This document shows positions 25,072 through 33,932 of a DNA stretch of 64,000 nucleotides, in pieces. Each line of letters starts with the position of its first letter. Within the stretch, counting starts at the first letter, position 1. This DNA is from Paenibacillus sp. XY044 (GTDB lineage Bacteria > Bacillota > Bacilli > Paenibacillales > Paenibacillaceae), in contig NZ_NQMO01000003.1 of NCBI RefSeq assembly GCF_002257645.1, positions 124,001 through 188,000 on the forward strand, given 5' to 3'. The position numbers were made by a program, and so were the translations under genes. The notes beneath the pieces are model-generated. The model was not told the origin of the DNA. It did no database searches and was given only the letters and a program-made list of their open reading frames with translations.

Positions 25072-25449
25072 TTAACCCCCAGGGATTTTCGTTAATTCAA
25101 AGCGGCTCCCCCATCTTTGGGTGGTGGCGATGAGGGTTCGGTCTCCTTTCGTAAAAAAATAGCCGTTCCCATCATGCTCCTTATAGATCCACCCCTTCTC
25201 CTCTAACATGGATATGATCCGCTGACCATTCTGCTGCGAATTGAGCCGGCTGATATACCATGTATTTTTTTTATCCGACAGAAGGAAAGCGGGCGAATCA
25301 CCGAATTGCATCCCTTGATTCCAGGCTGTTTTTTTGTCGATCCCTTGAATGGGGAACGCAGGGTACAAAAGATGAGTCTGAAGCATGAGCCACAGCGTAA
25401 TAGACAGCAAAACCAAGACTGCCGCCGCGCCGATGAACCATTTTCTCAC
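25072..25449 (-). CDS. Small membrane-anchored protein of unknown function
   Basis: This 125-residue protein has one N-terminal membrane helix (about residues 5-24, FIGAAAVLVLLSITLWLMLQ) and an extracellular part. The anchored part includes a short alpha/beta stretch: QRIISMLEEKGWIYKEHDGNGYFF. AAAGGGGC lies just upstream of its ATG on the minus strand. I do not recognise a family. It is divergent from the lipoprotein gene at 25629 and stands alone. Confidence 0.65.
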   Translation of the reverse strand: MRKWFIGAAAVLVLLSITLWLMLQTHLLYPAFPIQGIDKKTAWNQGMQFGDSPAFLLSDKKNTWYISRLNSQQNGQRIISMLEEKGWIYKEHDGNGYFFTKGDRTLIATTQRWGSRFELTKIPGG

Positions 25450-25628
25450 ATTTCATACGCCCCTTTGCTTTATCAATAAACCGAATATACCAATTGTTAC
25501 CTCACTCCATTATAGCCCGGATTTCCGATATTTTACTAGGGAGCAAGCCAATCAGGCGTTACCATTCACTCATCTGATGCGTTCTATCAAAGAGGGTTAT
25601 ACAAAGAACGTTTGAAGGGGGAGCTCCA

Positions 25629-26144
25629 ATGAAAATTTTTTTGCCCGCGATCCTGCTGACGGTGTTGGTGCTAGCGGGCTGCAGCCCGGAGAGGGATACG
25701 TTCAGCTCTCCGCAGTATCAAGGCCGAAGCTTGCTGATCGGGGTGATCGGCGAAGTTCCGATGGTGCGGGAGAGTAACGTTACTTTTAAGCAAATCACGT
25801 TTGATGATTTGGAAAAAGGGGATTCGGTCTTATCCTCATCCGACGCCGTTTTTATCATGAAAGAGGAGCTGCGAACGGCCGCATCGCCGCAGTACGCTAA
25901 AATATATAAACTCGCTGGAATTCCGTTTTTCTTTTTCGAATCTTCCAAAATTCTTGCCACCTATATAGACGCTACGATTTCTTACGAGGATTGGCCTGAC
26001 ATGGGGCCCGGTTACTTCGTACTTGGATACGATGGAGGGACGAGGCATCAGTTTGGCACTGGTTTGTACAACGACACCAAGAACGAGACGAATGTCAAAA
26101 GCGCTTACTCCGATATTTTTCGGCAGATCGAAACCGGGCTATAG
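25629..26144 (+). CDS. Lipoprotein of unknown function
   Basis: This 171-residue protein has a type II signal peptide: MKIFLPAILLTVLVLAGC, with the lipobox LAGC placing the lipidated Cys at residue 18. The mature part has an alternating alpha/beta character and an aromatic run in IPFFFFESS. GAAGGGGGAG precedes the ATG. It is convergent with mtnB, and the two share a bidirectional terminator. No family is recognised. A role at the outer face of the membrane follows only from the lipobox. Confidence 0.75.
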   Translation: MKIFLPAILLTVLVLAGCSPERDTFSSPQYQGRSLLIGVIGEVPMVRESNVTFKQITFDDLEKGDSVLSSSDAVFIMKEELRTAASPQYAKIYKLAGIPFFFFESSKILATYIDATISYEDWPDMGPGYFVLGYDGGTRHQFGTGLYNDTKNETNVKSAYSDIFRQIETGL

Positions 26145-26201
26145 ATGGAGAGCGCCTATATTATCTTTTTCAAAACAATCGAATCGGGTATATAACCGGA
26201 C

Positions 26202-26256
26202 AAAAAAATCCTTACTCCGCGGCCGGGAAGTTCCGGTACGGAATAAGGATTTTTTG
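26202..26256. terminator. Bidirectional terminator between the lipoprotein gene and mtnB
   Basis: AAAAATCCTTA and TAAGGATTTTTT form the outer stem, continued by TCCG/CGGA, around a nested CCGG hairpin. A/T runs on both sides suit both convergent genes. Confidence 0.85.
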
Positions 26257-26302
26257 CTCACTGCCTCTTGAGACCAGCAGCAAAGCTGCTCCCGCTGATG
26301 CC

Positions 26303-26980
26303 TTAACGTCGGCCATCCAGCGTAAGCGGGGCGGCGCTGTTCTGAAGAAGCTTGCTGCGGTATAAGTATTCGAAAATAAATTCAAACGCCTCCAGGTGCT
26401 TTTTCGCTTCAAACGCATTTTTGCCCCAGGCATAGATGCCGTGGTTGCGCAGCAGGATTCCCGGCACGTCCGGGTTCAGCACGCCTTCCACGATTTCGGC
26501 GATGCGGGGAATATCCGCATAGTTCGGAAGCACGGGGATGGAAATCGGCGCATTTTCCTCCCAAATGTTGAACGCCTTGATCAACTCGATGCCCTGAGCC
26601 GGCACAGCTCCGGCCTCGCCAAACCATTCGCTGATCAGATTATTAAAGATCGTGTGCACGTGGAACACGGCGCCGCAGCCGGTGAGACGGTAAATTTCGC
26701 AGTGGATTTGCGTCTCCGCGCTGGGCTTCAGCGAGGTCGTTTCCACCGCCCGGCCGCGCTTGTCCACGAACAAAAAGTCTTCCGGCGTCGTCAGCGACTT
26801 GTCTTTTCCACTCGCCGTAATGGCAAAATAAAAGGCCTCCGGGTCAAATTCGCCAACCCGCATCGATAAGTTGCCGCTCGTTCCCGGGAACCAGTTCTTC
26901 GCGGCAAACTGCTGTTTGATCAGGCTCAACTCTCCGAGAACCTGCTGCTTATGCTCCAGGCTAATGCCGGCAAAGGTCAT
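26303..26980 (-). CDS. mtnB: Methylthioribulose-1-phosphate dehydratase
   Basis: This 225-residue class II aldolase-family zinc enzyme dehydrates methylthioribulose-1-phosphate to the diketo intermediate of the methionine salvage pathway. The N-terminal substrate segment is FPGTSGNLSMRVG. Zinc ligands are in VFHVHTIFNN (HxH), and a third His is in LLRNHGIYAWG. It starts two bases after the mtnX stop and is the last gene of the minus-strand run. mtnD, mtnK and mtnA, needed for a full pathway, are not in this window. Confidence 0.95.
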   Translation of the reverse strand: MTFAGISLEHKQQVLGELSLIKQQFAAKNWFPGTSGNLSMRVGEFDPEAFYFAITASGKDKSLTTPEDFLFVDKRGRAVETTSLKPSAETQIHCEIYRLTGCGAVFHVHTIFNNLISEWFGEAGAVPAQGIELIKAFNIWEENAPISIPVLPNYADIPRIAEIVEGVLNPDVPGILLRNHGIYAWGKNAFEAKKHLEAFEFIFEYLYRSKLLQNSAAPLTLDGRR

Positions 26981-26982
26981 GT

Positions 26983-27657
26983 CTACAGCACTCCTTGTCG
27001 TTGTTTCTTGTTCATGTCCTCGATAATGTCAAAAAAGGTTTCAAAGGGAACATGGTTTACGCCAAGCTCCGCGCATTTGGCCGTCAGGATGGAACGGGAA
27101 TAGACGAGGTCGGCGATTTTGGCGCCTTCAAAGTCGGTCAGGCTGTCGCCGATTAGAATCCGCTCGTATTCGTCTTCCGGAAACTGGCGCATGACCGTCG
27201 TTTTGCACATGCCGCAGCCGTTATGGCAAGGGTCCTGGCACGGATGCGGCCAAAGAATCTCGATCCGCTCCCCGTTGAAGTCGGCGCTGTTGCAGAAAAT
27301 ATGGTCCGACGGGATGCCGAACGGTTCGAGCAGTGGGTCGATAAAGAAGTCCATGCCGCCGCTGGTTACGTAAAAATCGATACCTTCCCGCTTGGTATAG
27401 TCCAGAAATTCACGGAAGCCATCGCGGATGCCCGCGCGGCTTAAGACAAAGCTGACAATCTCATCCTTCATCGAGGAAGGCAGCAGGGCGAACATGGCGC
27501 CGACACCTTCGCGAAGGGAGATTTCCTGGCTTACCGTATTTTCCATGATCGGCTTGTACCCAGCCGGGTCAAAATGCTTCATGATCGCCACGATGTTATC
27601 CGACAACGTGATGGTGCCGTCAAAATCGCAAAAAATTACGCGTTTCTTGGCTGTCAT
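26983..27657 (-). CDS. mtnX: 2-hydroxy-3-keto-5-methylthiopentenyl-1-phosphate phosphatase
   Basis: This 224-residue HAD-superfamily phosphatase has motif I FCDFDGTIT with both catalytic Asp (about residues 9-17), motif II VTSGG, and motif IV IGDSLTDFEGAK. It removes phosphate from the enol made by MtnW. A CX2C-like set (CQDPCHNGCGMCKTT) in the middle resembles the MtnX cap region. The ATG overlaps the mtnW stop by 4 nt. The order mtnW-mtnX-mtnB matches B. subtilis ykrWXY. Confidence 0.95.
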   Translation of the reverse strand: MTAKKRVIFCDFDGTITLSDNIVAIMKHFDPAGYKPIMENTVSQEISLREGVGAMFALLPSSMKDEIVSFVLSRAGIRDGFREFLDYTKREGIDFYVTSGGMDFFIDPLLEPFGIPSDHIFCNSADFNGERIEILWPHPCQDPCHNGCGMCKTTVMRQFPEDEYERILIGDSLTDFEGAKIADLVYSRSILTAKCAELGVNHVPFETFFDIIEDMNKKQRQGVL

Positions 27658-28877
27658 CGTTCTCCTCCCCAGGCGTCCAGGGCGGCCTTGAGCTCAGGAT
27701 GGCCGTCTTCGGCATACTGGGCGAGGGGAATGGACTGCTGCGCGGCGGCGATCGCCTGTACAAACGCCCGTCCCCCGGCTTCCGTACCCATCGGATGGCC
27801 GTGAATGCCGCCACCGGCGTTCACGACGACATCGGTGCCGAAATCACGCAGGATAAGCGGAACCAGTCCAGGGTGGATACCCGCCGATGGCACCGGCATG
27901 CTGGGCTTCATCGGCAATTCCGGGCTGATCAGCTCGGCCTGGATCGCCATGTTTTCCGCTTTAGGCATCGTGACCGAACCGTAAGGGGAAGGGAAGAGCA
28001 CGAGATCGGCGCCGGCGAGCCGCATCAGCTGGCCGAGCAGCACCGAGGCGGAGATGCCGTAATGCTGCGACGGGTAATAGGCTCCCGCCAAGGCCGGATG
28101 CGCGGCAATCGGCACAGTGATCTCCGGATCGCTGCTCAGTTCATGCAAGACGTCGTAGCCGTAGGACAGGACGTTGAACAGCAGCGCGTTCGCGCCTGCG
28201 CCGATCGCCTTCTTCGCCTGGCTCTTCAGGCTGGACGTCGGTCCGGTCAGGTTGGCCGCATACAGCAGCTTTTTACCCGTTTGCCTTTGCGCCGCTTCCG
28301 CCGCCTTCAAGCATACTTCCACCCGCTTTTCGATCGGCGTCAGCTCGTTCTCAAACAGGATTTCGTCATCTTTAATCAGGTCGACGCCCCCGAGGGCTTG
28401 TCGCATAAACTGCTCGCGCAGCTCGTCCAAATTCAGGCCGATGACGGACTTGAAGATGCTCATCAAGAGCGGCCGGTCATAGACACCGAGAATGTCCCGA
28501 ATGCCGCCGATTCCGAATTTGGGGCCAGTGAATCCCTGCACGAAGTCATCAGAAAAACCGAGGCGGTTGAGCTTGATTTTGCCGTCCATCGAGATTTTGC
28601 CGAAAACGGTAACGAGGAGGGCCGGAATGTCACGGCTGAAGTTGATGTCCGGGTAAGCGATGGTCACGTCGGCATACCGTTCGCCGGTTGCGGCGCCTAC
28701 CGGTTCGTGAACGTCCATCTGGAGCACTTCGCCGAGATGCTTCTGCATCGATTCCCGCTTTGCTTGCGGAAGCTCGGTCCAGCTGCCGACGGTCATGCCG
28801 ACGGCGATCGATTCGGCCTTTTTGCGAAAGTCGGCCTTGTCGTCATACAGCCGGTACGTGGCCGTGCAGCGGCTCAT
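27654..28877 (-). CDS. mtnW: 2,3-diketo-5-methylthiopentyl-1-phosphate enolase (RuBisCO-like)
   Basis: This 407-residue RuBisCO-like protein does not fix CO2 but enolises the diketo phosphate of methionine salvage. GGVDLIKDDE carries the Lys expected to be carbamylated plus the Asp-Glu metal ligands (around residue 174). RuBisCO-fold features such as FTGPKFGIGGIRDILGVYDR and the glycine-rich NAGGGIHGHPMG phosphate loop are present. Its ATG overlaps the proC stop (ATGA), so it is translated in line with the proline genes. No S-box riboswitch lies in front of it, unlike B. subtilis ykrW. Confidence 0.95.
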   Translation of the reverse strand: MSRCTATYRLYDDKADFRKKAESIAVGMTVGSWTELPQAKRESMQKHLGEVLQMDVHEPVGAATGERYADVTIAYPDINFSRDIPALLVTVFGKISMDGKIKLNRLGFSDDFVQGFTGPKFGIGGIRDILGVYDRPLLMSIFKSVIGLNLDELREQFMRQALGGVDLIKDDEILFENELTPIEKRVEVCLKAAEAAQRQTGKKLLYAANLTGPTSSLKSQAKKAIGAGANALLFNVLSYGYDVLHELSSDPEITVPIAAHPALAGAYYPSQHYGISASVLLGQLMRLAGADLVLFPSPYGSVTMPKAENMAIQAELISPELPMKPSMPVPSAGIHPGLVPLILRDFGTDVVVNAGGGIHGHPMGTEAGGRAFVQAIAAAQQSIPLAQYAEDGHPELKAALDAWGGER

Positions 28878-29734
28878 GAAATTCCCTCCTTCAGCGCGGC
28901 CCCCATTTCCCGGGATCGTTCCGCGCAGCGGTTCACGGCGGCGATGACCGTTTCGAAGAAATCGCCTTTATCAAGCGTCTCCAGGGCTGCCTGGGTGGAG
29001 CCGTTTGGCGATGTCACCTTCGCCCGGAGCGCGGCGGGCTCTTCGCCGGTCTGCTGCACCATGCGTGCCGCGCCGAGAACCGTCTGCACCGTAAGCTCCT
29101 TGCACTGCTGCGGCGTCAGTCCGCCGCGGATGCCGGCAGCCATCATCGCTTCCATCATGTAATAGATGTAGGCGGGGCCGCTGCCGGAAATACCGGTCAG
29201 AATTTCCAGCTTGTCTTCCTCCACGACCGTTACCGTGCCGACGGCCTGGAACAGCGTCATGACCGTTTGGCGGTCCTGGTCGTTGATTTCCTTGGAAAAG
29301 GAGACGCCGGTCGCGCCGAGGCCGATGGAGCTGGAAGTGTTCGGCATCGTCCGTGCGATGGGCTGCTTGCGTCCGAGCAGATCCTGGATGGTACGGATCG
29401 TAAGCCCCGCGATAACGGACACGATCACCGTGTTTTCGGAGAGCAGCGGACCGAGTTTGCGCAGCACGCCAGCCGCATCCTTCGGCTTGATGGCAAGAAC
29501 GATAATTGGAGATTCACGCAAAATTTCCGGGGTTTCCGCCGGGTCATTGTTCGTTTTGACATTGTAACGGTGCTTAAGCTCCTCCAGCCGTCCCGAGTTG
29601 GAGCGGTTCAGCATGGTCACGCTTCCGGCATTCACGACGGATCTTCCGATCAATCCTCTGACGATGGCTTCCGCCATCGCTCCTGCACCGTAAAATGTAA
29701 TGGGCTGGGCAATCATGGCCTGTTGTTGACTCAT
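28874..29734 (-). CDS. proC: Pyrroline-5-carboxylate reductase
   Basis: This 286-residue enzyme reduces pyrroline-5-carboxylate to proline. The N-terminal Rossmann domain has YGAGAMAEAIVRG (about residues 15-27). VLAIKPKDAAGVLRKL and ARTMPNTSSSIGLGATG follow. The C-terminal dimerisation domain has the family signature around LTGISGSGPAYIYYMMEAM and SPNGSTQAALE. It is third in proB-proA-proC on the minus strand and overlaps mtnW by 4 nt. Confidence 0.96.
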   Translation of the reverse strand: MSQQQAMIAQPITFYGAGAMAEAIVRGLIGRSVVNAGSVTMLNRSNSGRLEELKHRYNVKTNNDPAETPEILRESPIIVLAIKPKDAAGVLRKLGPLLSENTVIVSVIAGLTIRTIQDLLGRKQPIARTMPNTSSSIGLGATGVSFSKEINDQDRQTVMTLFQAVGTVTVVEEDKLEILTGISGSGPAYIYYMMEAMMAAGIRGGLTPQQCKELTVQTVLGAARMVQQTGEEPAALRAKVTSPNGSTQAALETLDKGDFFETVIAAVNRCAERSREMGAALKEGIS

Positions 29735-29780
29735 TATAATTCCTCCTTGCTAGGCATGCCGGAGCTATACAGCCCCGGTA

Positions 29781-31028
29781 TTACCCGCGAATTTGTCCAT
29801 TTCCATGGATGATGTATTTCGTGGAAGTCAGAGCCGGCAGGCCCATTGGGCCGCGAGAGTGCAGCTTTTGCGTGCTGATGCCAATCTCCGCACCGAATCC
29901 GAATTCGAATCCGTCCGTAAACCGGGTGGATGCGTTATGGTACACGGCAGCAGCGTCCACTTCCTGAAGGAAGCGTTCGGCTTGGCGCTGATCAGCGGTA
30001 ACGATACATTCGGAATGCTTGGTACCGTACGCAGCGATGTGCTTCATAGCCTCATCTATCGATTCTACAATTTTTACGTTCAAAATGTAATCATTGTACT
30101 CCGTCGCGTAATCTTCTTCTGTGACCGGGAGGGCCCAGTCAACCAGCTTGCGGGTTTCTTCGTCGCCGCGCAGCTCCACGCCGGCTTCCTTGAATTTTCC
30201 GGCCAGTGCCAAGAAATGTTCCTTGGCAAATGCCTGATGCACGATCAGCGTCTCCATCGAATTGCAGACGGACGGCCGCTGTACTTTGGCATTGAGCGAG
30301 ATCTCCCCGGCCATCACGGGATCTGCCGTCTCATCCAGATAAGTATGGCAGATGCCGGCGCCCGTTTCGATGACCGGCACCGTGGCGTTCTCCACGACGG
30401 TACGGATGAGCGAGCTTCCGCCGCGCGGGATGACGACATCCAGCAGGCCGTTCAGCTTCAGCATCTCGTCGACCGAGGAACGGTTCGGATCCTCGATCAA
30501 CTGCAATGCCTCCGGCGGAATGGCAGTGGAAGCCAGGGCGCCGTGAAGCACCTCTACGATTTTACGGTTGGAGGAGAGGGCGGAGGAACCGCCACGCAGC
30601 ACCACGGCGTTGCCCGTCTTCAGGCACAGGCCTGCGGCGTCAACGGTTACGTTCGGCCGTGCTTCGTAAATGATGCCGATAACGCCAAGCGGTACGCGCA
30701 GTTTACTAATGCGGAGCCCGTTCGGCCGCTCGATCTTCTCCAGTTCGTCGCCGACCGGATCGGGGAGCTGGACGATTTGCTCGAGTCCGGCGGCGATGGC
30801 ATCGATCCGCTGCGGATTGAGTGCCAGGCGGTCGAGCAGAGAGACTGAGGTTCCCTGCTGGCGGCCGCGCTCAAGATCCTCGGCGTTGGCCGCAATAATT
30901 TCGTCCTGCTTCTGCCGCAGGGCATCGGCCATCCGAAGCAGCGCCTGATTTTTTTCGTCGGTGCTCAGCCGGTTCAATACGGCCGCTGCTGCGCCGGCGC
31001 GTTGTGCTTTTGTTCTTACTTCAGTCAT
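29781..31028 (-). CDS. proA: Glutamate-5-semialdehyde dehydrogenase (gamma-glutamyl phosphate reductase)
   Basis: This 415-residue aldehyde-dehydrogenase-fold enzyme reduces gamma-glutamyl phosphate with NADPH. Landmarks are GVIGIIYEARPNVTVDAA, LKTGNAVVLRGGSSA, and GAGICHTYLDETAD. The catalytic Cys is in RPSVCNSMETLIVH, and RFTDGFEFGFGAEIGIST closes the active site. It lies 37 nt after proB and 46 nt before proC. Confidence 0.96.
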   Translation of the reverse strand: MTEVRTKAQRAGAAAAVLNRLSTDEKNQALLRMADALRQKQDEIIAANAEDLERGRQQGTSVSLLDRLALNPQRIDAIAAGLEQIVQLPDPVGDELEKIERPNGLRISKLRVPLGVIGIIYEARPNVTVDAAGLCLKTGNAVVLRGGSSALSSNRKIVEVLHGALASTAIPPEALQLIEDPNRSSVDEMLKLNGLLDVVIPRGGSSLIRTVVENATVPVIETGAGICHTYLDETADPVMAGEISLNAKVQRPSVCNSMETLIVHQAFAKEHFLALAGKFKEAGVELRGDEETRKLVDWALPVTEEDYATEYNDYILNVKIVESIDEAMKHIAAYGTKHSECIVTADQRQAERFLQEVDAAAVYHNASTRFTDGFEFGFGAEIGISTQKLHSRGPMGLPALTSTKYIIHGNGQIRG

Positions 31029-31065
31029 ATGATAAATGCCTCCTTATCCTTATTATCTGAGTAAC

Positions 31066-32178
31066 CTATTTTAAGGTAATCCACTCATCCCTATGAATCA
31101 CTTCCAGCCGGTGAACGGTATCCAGCGTCCGAACCACTTCGGCGCTGCCCATACCCTGGATCCGTCTCAGCTGCTCGTCGTCATAATTCACGATGCCGCG
31201 GCCGCAGACCGTTCCTTCCAGGTTCAGCACCTCGACGACATCGCCGGCGTGAAACTGGCCTTCGACCTGCTTCACGCCTACGGGCAGCAGGCTGTGGCCG
31301 CCATGAACGAGCGCTTCTTCCGCACCCCGGTCCACGTACAGGGTGCCGAGCGGGGTGGACATGAATCCGAGCCATTGCTTCTTCATCGGCAGCGATTGCA
31401 GCTCGGTGTCGAAGTAGGTTCCTTTGCCGCGCCCTTCCATGGCGCAGCGTAGGTCACCGATTTCGGTCACGCGACCGACGAAGACCGGGACTCCGCCGCG
31501 GGTAGCGATTTTGGCGGCGTCCACCTTGGAGCGCATGCCGCCCGTACCGACAGATGAGCCGGCGCCGCCCGCAATGGAGTAGATCTCCTCGGTAATTTCC
31601 CCGATATGGTCAAACCGGACGGCGTTCGGGTTATTCCGCGGATCGGCCGTATACAGTCCGTCCGTATCGGTCAGGATCAGCAGGTGCCGGGCTTTGACCA
31701 GGTTGGCGACGAGCGCCGACAGCGTATCGTTGTCGCCGAATTTCAGCTCATCGACAGAAACCGTGTCGTTCTCGTTGAATATGGGCACCGCACCCTGCTT
31801 CAACAGTTCCTCTACGGTCATACTGGCATTGTTCATGCGTTTACGGCTGCAAAAGTCGGTGCGGGTAAGCAAAATTTGCGCGGCGGTAATGCCGTGCGAG
31901 GCGAATGCTTCCTGATACGCCTGCATGAGCAGCGCCTGGCCGACGGAGGCCGCGGCCTGCTTTTCGTGCAGCAGCTTGGGCCGGAAGCTGTAGCCGATCG
32001 CCCGGAATCCGGCCGCAACGGCTGCGGAAGTAACGAGCAGCACTTCGCATCCTGCTTTTTTGAGTGTGGAAATTTCGCCCGCAAAGAAGGCGACCGCATC
32101 GCGGTTCAGTCCGCCTTCAACATTGGTGAGAGAGCTGCTGCCGATTTTGACGACGACTCGGGATGGCATAGGGATCAC
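31066..32178 (-). CDS. proB: Glutamate 5-kinase
   Basis: This 370-residue enzyme makes the first, feedback-sensitive step of proline synthesis. Residues 1-260 form the amino-acid-kinase domain (VVKIGSSSLT near residue 8; FNENDTVSVDELKFGDND; GTGGMRSKVDAAK). Residues about 275-360 form a PUA domain, as in full-length bacterial ProB. It is the first gene behind the T-box leader. The ATG has an AAAGGAA-like site upstream. Confidence 0.96.
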   Translation of the reverse strand: MIPMPSRVVVKIGSSSLTNVEGGLNRDAVAFFAGEISTLKKAGCEVLLVTSAAVAAGFRAIGYSFRPKLLHEKQAAASVGQALLMQAYQEAFASHGITAAQILLTRTDFCSRKRMNNASMTVEELLKQGAVPIFNENDTVSVDELKFGDNDTLSALVANLVKARHLLILTDTDGLYTADPRNNPNAVRFDHIGEITEEIYSIAGGAGSSVGTGGMRSKVDAAKIATRGGVPVFVGRVTEIGDLRCAMEGRGKGTYFDTELQSLPMKKQWLGFMSTPLGTLYVDRGAEEALVHGGHSLLPVGVKQVEGQFHAGDVVEVLNLEGTVCGRGIVNYDDEQLRRIQGMGSAEVVRTLDTVHRLEVIHRDEWITLK

Positions 32179-32224
32179 GTTCCTTTTCTAATATAAGACT
32201 GCTCCATTTCAGGTGAAAACATCT

Positions 32225-32480
32225 TGGAACAACAAAAAAACTTTCGTCCTTTGGAGCAAAGGACGAAAGTTTATACTTCCGCGGTACCACCTTTATTGAT
32301 GATTGGATCATCCGGCTTTGGGCCTTGTAACAGAAGGCACTGTCCCGCACATAGGCAGGCCGCTCAAGGGTAGGTTTCAGAAGGGCTCGCGGTAAATTCT
32401 TTCAGCCGGTGGAATTTACTCTCTGGGCGCGAGTGGCCGTTCTTACTGGTCCCGTCAACGCGTTTCTTTTCGATTATGTT
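32225..32480 (-). promoter_or_regulatory. T-box leader (tRNA-Pro sensing) of the proBAC-mtnWXB run
   Basis: On the minus strand, the T-box core GGTGGTACCGCGG maps to 32291-32279 and is followed by an intrinsic terminator (32270-32233). Stem I shows the usual AGAGAG and GGCTGAAAG elements (around 32425-32395) and a loop-E-like AGTA ... GAA pair. Directly after GAAA comes CCT (32374-32372) followed by A, a proline codon in the expected specifier position. Uncharged tRNA-Pro should favour antitermination and so expression of proB onward. The boundaries are approximate. Confidence 0.9.
32233..32270 (-). terminator. T-box attenuator terminator
   Basis: ACTTTCGTCCTTTG and CAAAGGACGAAAGT form a perfect 14-bp stem with a 3-nt loop and seven or more U on the minus strand. 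Confidence 0.95.
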
Positions 32481-32542
32481 TTCTTGATATATCCGCTTTA
32501 TTTTCACCTAGAATACCATGAAGCGGCGGTCTTTGCAAAAGG

Positions 32543-33754
32543 TTATGCGAACAGATTCAACCTTCCGATCCGCTCAGCTGCTTCCTGCAGCCTCTCCTCG
32601 GAGGTCAGCAGCCCGATACGGACATATCCTTCGCCATGCCGGCCGAAACCGATGCCGGGAGCTACGGCCACCTTGGCTTCCTGCAGCAAGAGATCGGCAA
32701 ACGACTCCGACGTAAAACCTTTGGGAACAGGCAGCCAGCTGAAGAAGGAACCGCCCGGTTTGTCCGCCGTCCAGCCGATTTGGCCGAGGCCGCCGAAAAG
32801 GGCATTGCGCCGCGATTCATACCGCTGCACGAGTTCTTTCACACAGTCCTGGGAGGAGGTGAGCGCCGCAGCCGCCGCGGCTTGAATGCCGCCGAACAGG
32901 CTGACGTAGATATGGTCCTGCAGATTGTTGATTAGCGATATCACTTCGCTGTTGCCCAGCGCAAATCCGACGCGCCAACCGGCCATGTTATACGTTTTGG
33001 ACAGGGTGTAAAATTCGATCCCGACCTCCTTGGCGCCCGGTGCTTGCAGGAAGCTGACGGGGCGCTCCCCGTCAAAGCCGATGGCGCCGTATGCAAAGTC
33101 GCTCGCGACGACGATACCGTTCTCTCTGGCGAAGCGCACCGTGTCCTCATAGATGGATAGAGGAGCGACGGCCGACGTCGGGTTGTTCGGATAATTCAGG
33201 AACATCAGCTTGGCGCGTGCCCGGTCCGGCGGGCTGATGCGGCCGTAATCCGGAAGGTAGGCGTTGTCCGCCAGCAGCGGCATAAACGACATTTCCGCTT
33301 TGGCCAGCGCTATACCAGACCAGTAATCCGGGTATCCCGGATCCGGAACCAGGCACAAATCGCCGGGATTGAGCAAAATTTGCGGGAGCTGCACCAGTCC
33401 CGTTTTTCCGCCGAACAAGATGGCAACCTCTTTCTCAGGATCAAGCTCCACGCCATAATCTTCGAGGTAGCGCTTCGCGATTGCTTCCTTTAAAAAGGCA
33501 TAGCCGGTAAAGGGCGAATATTTATGGTAGAGCGGGTTGGCTGCCGCTTCCTGAAGCGCGGAGACGATGTGTCCCGGCGTCGGCGTGTCGGGATTGCCCT
33601 GCCCCAGGTTGATAACGTCATGCCCCGCGGCGATTTCCCGGTTCACCTTCTGCACGAGGGTAGCGAAAAACTGCGTCGGCAGGTGGGTCATCACCTCGGC
33701 CGGCACGATCGGAAAAGCGGATGTCGGACGTACGTTGTCCTCTGGTGAATGCAT
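32543..33754 (-). CDS. mtnE: PLP aminotransferase, probable MtnE
   Basis: This 403-residue fold-type I aminotransferase has NLGQGNPDTPTP near the start, SPFTGYAFLKEAIAKRY, FLNYPNNPTSAVAP, and the PLP Lys in FYTLSKTYNMAGWRVGF. An Arg in YVRIGLLTS binds the substrate carboxylate. In B. subtilis the closely similar MtnE transaminates 4-methylthio-2-oxobutyrate to methionine and lies beside mtnU and mtnW. The same gene partners occur here (mtnU divergent, mtnW beyond the pro genes), which supports the assignment. General aspartate/aromatic aminotransferase activity cannot be excluded. The T-box leader starts just after its 3' end. Confidence 0.82.
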   Translation of the reverse strand: MHSPEDNVRPTSAFPIVPAEVMTHLPTQFFATLVQKVNREIAAGHDVINLGQGNPDTPTPGHIVSALQEAAANPLYHKYSPFTGYAFLKEAIAKRYLEDYGVELDPEKEVAILFGGKTGLVQLPQILLNPGDLCLVPDPGYPDYWSGIALAKAEMSFMPLLADNAYLPDYGRISPPDRARAKLMFLNYPNNPTSAVAPLSIYEDTVRFARENGIVVASDFAYGAIGFDGERPVSFLQAPGAKEVGIEFYTLSKTYNMAGWRVGFALGNSEVISLINNLQDHIYVSLFGGIQAAAAAALTSSQDCVKELVQRYESRRNALFGGLGQIGWTADKPGGSFFSWLPVPKGFTSESFADLLLQEAKVAVAPGIGFGRHGEGYVRIGLLTSEERLQEAAERIGRLNLFA

Positions 33755-33932
33755 ATCAAATCACTCCGGTCTGGACTTGAGAATAATATTTTATATAATC
33801 TATCACGATTTATCAGGGCTGTATAGAGGGAAATGGCATCTTGCATGCGGAATGGGCAGGGGCTATCATGGTATACAAAACAGATTCGGGATCAAGCTAT
33901 ATTCGCGTCATGATCCATGGGAGGGACCATAC

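Noticed and set aside
27699..29162. 487-codon plus-strand frame across mtnW and proC
   Set aside because: Antisense to two genes whose motifs are complete; no signal of its own.
33755..33932. S-box (SAM) riboswitch between mtnE and mtnU
   Set aside because: No S-box core or terminator pair is visible on either strand, although B. subtilis salvage genes use one.
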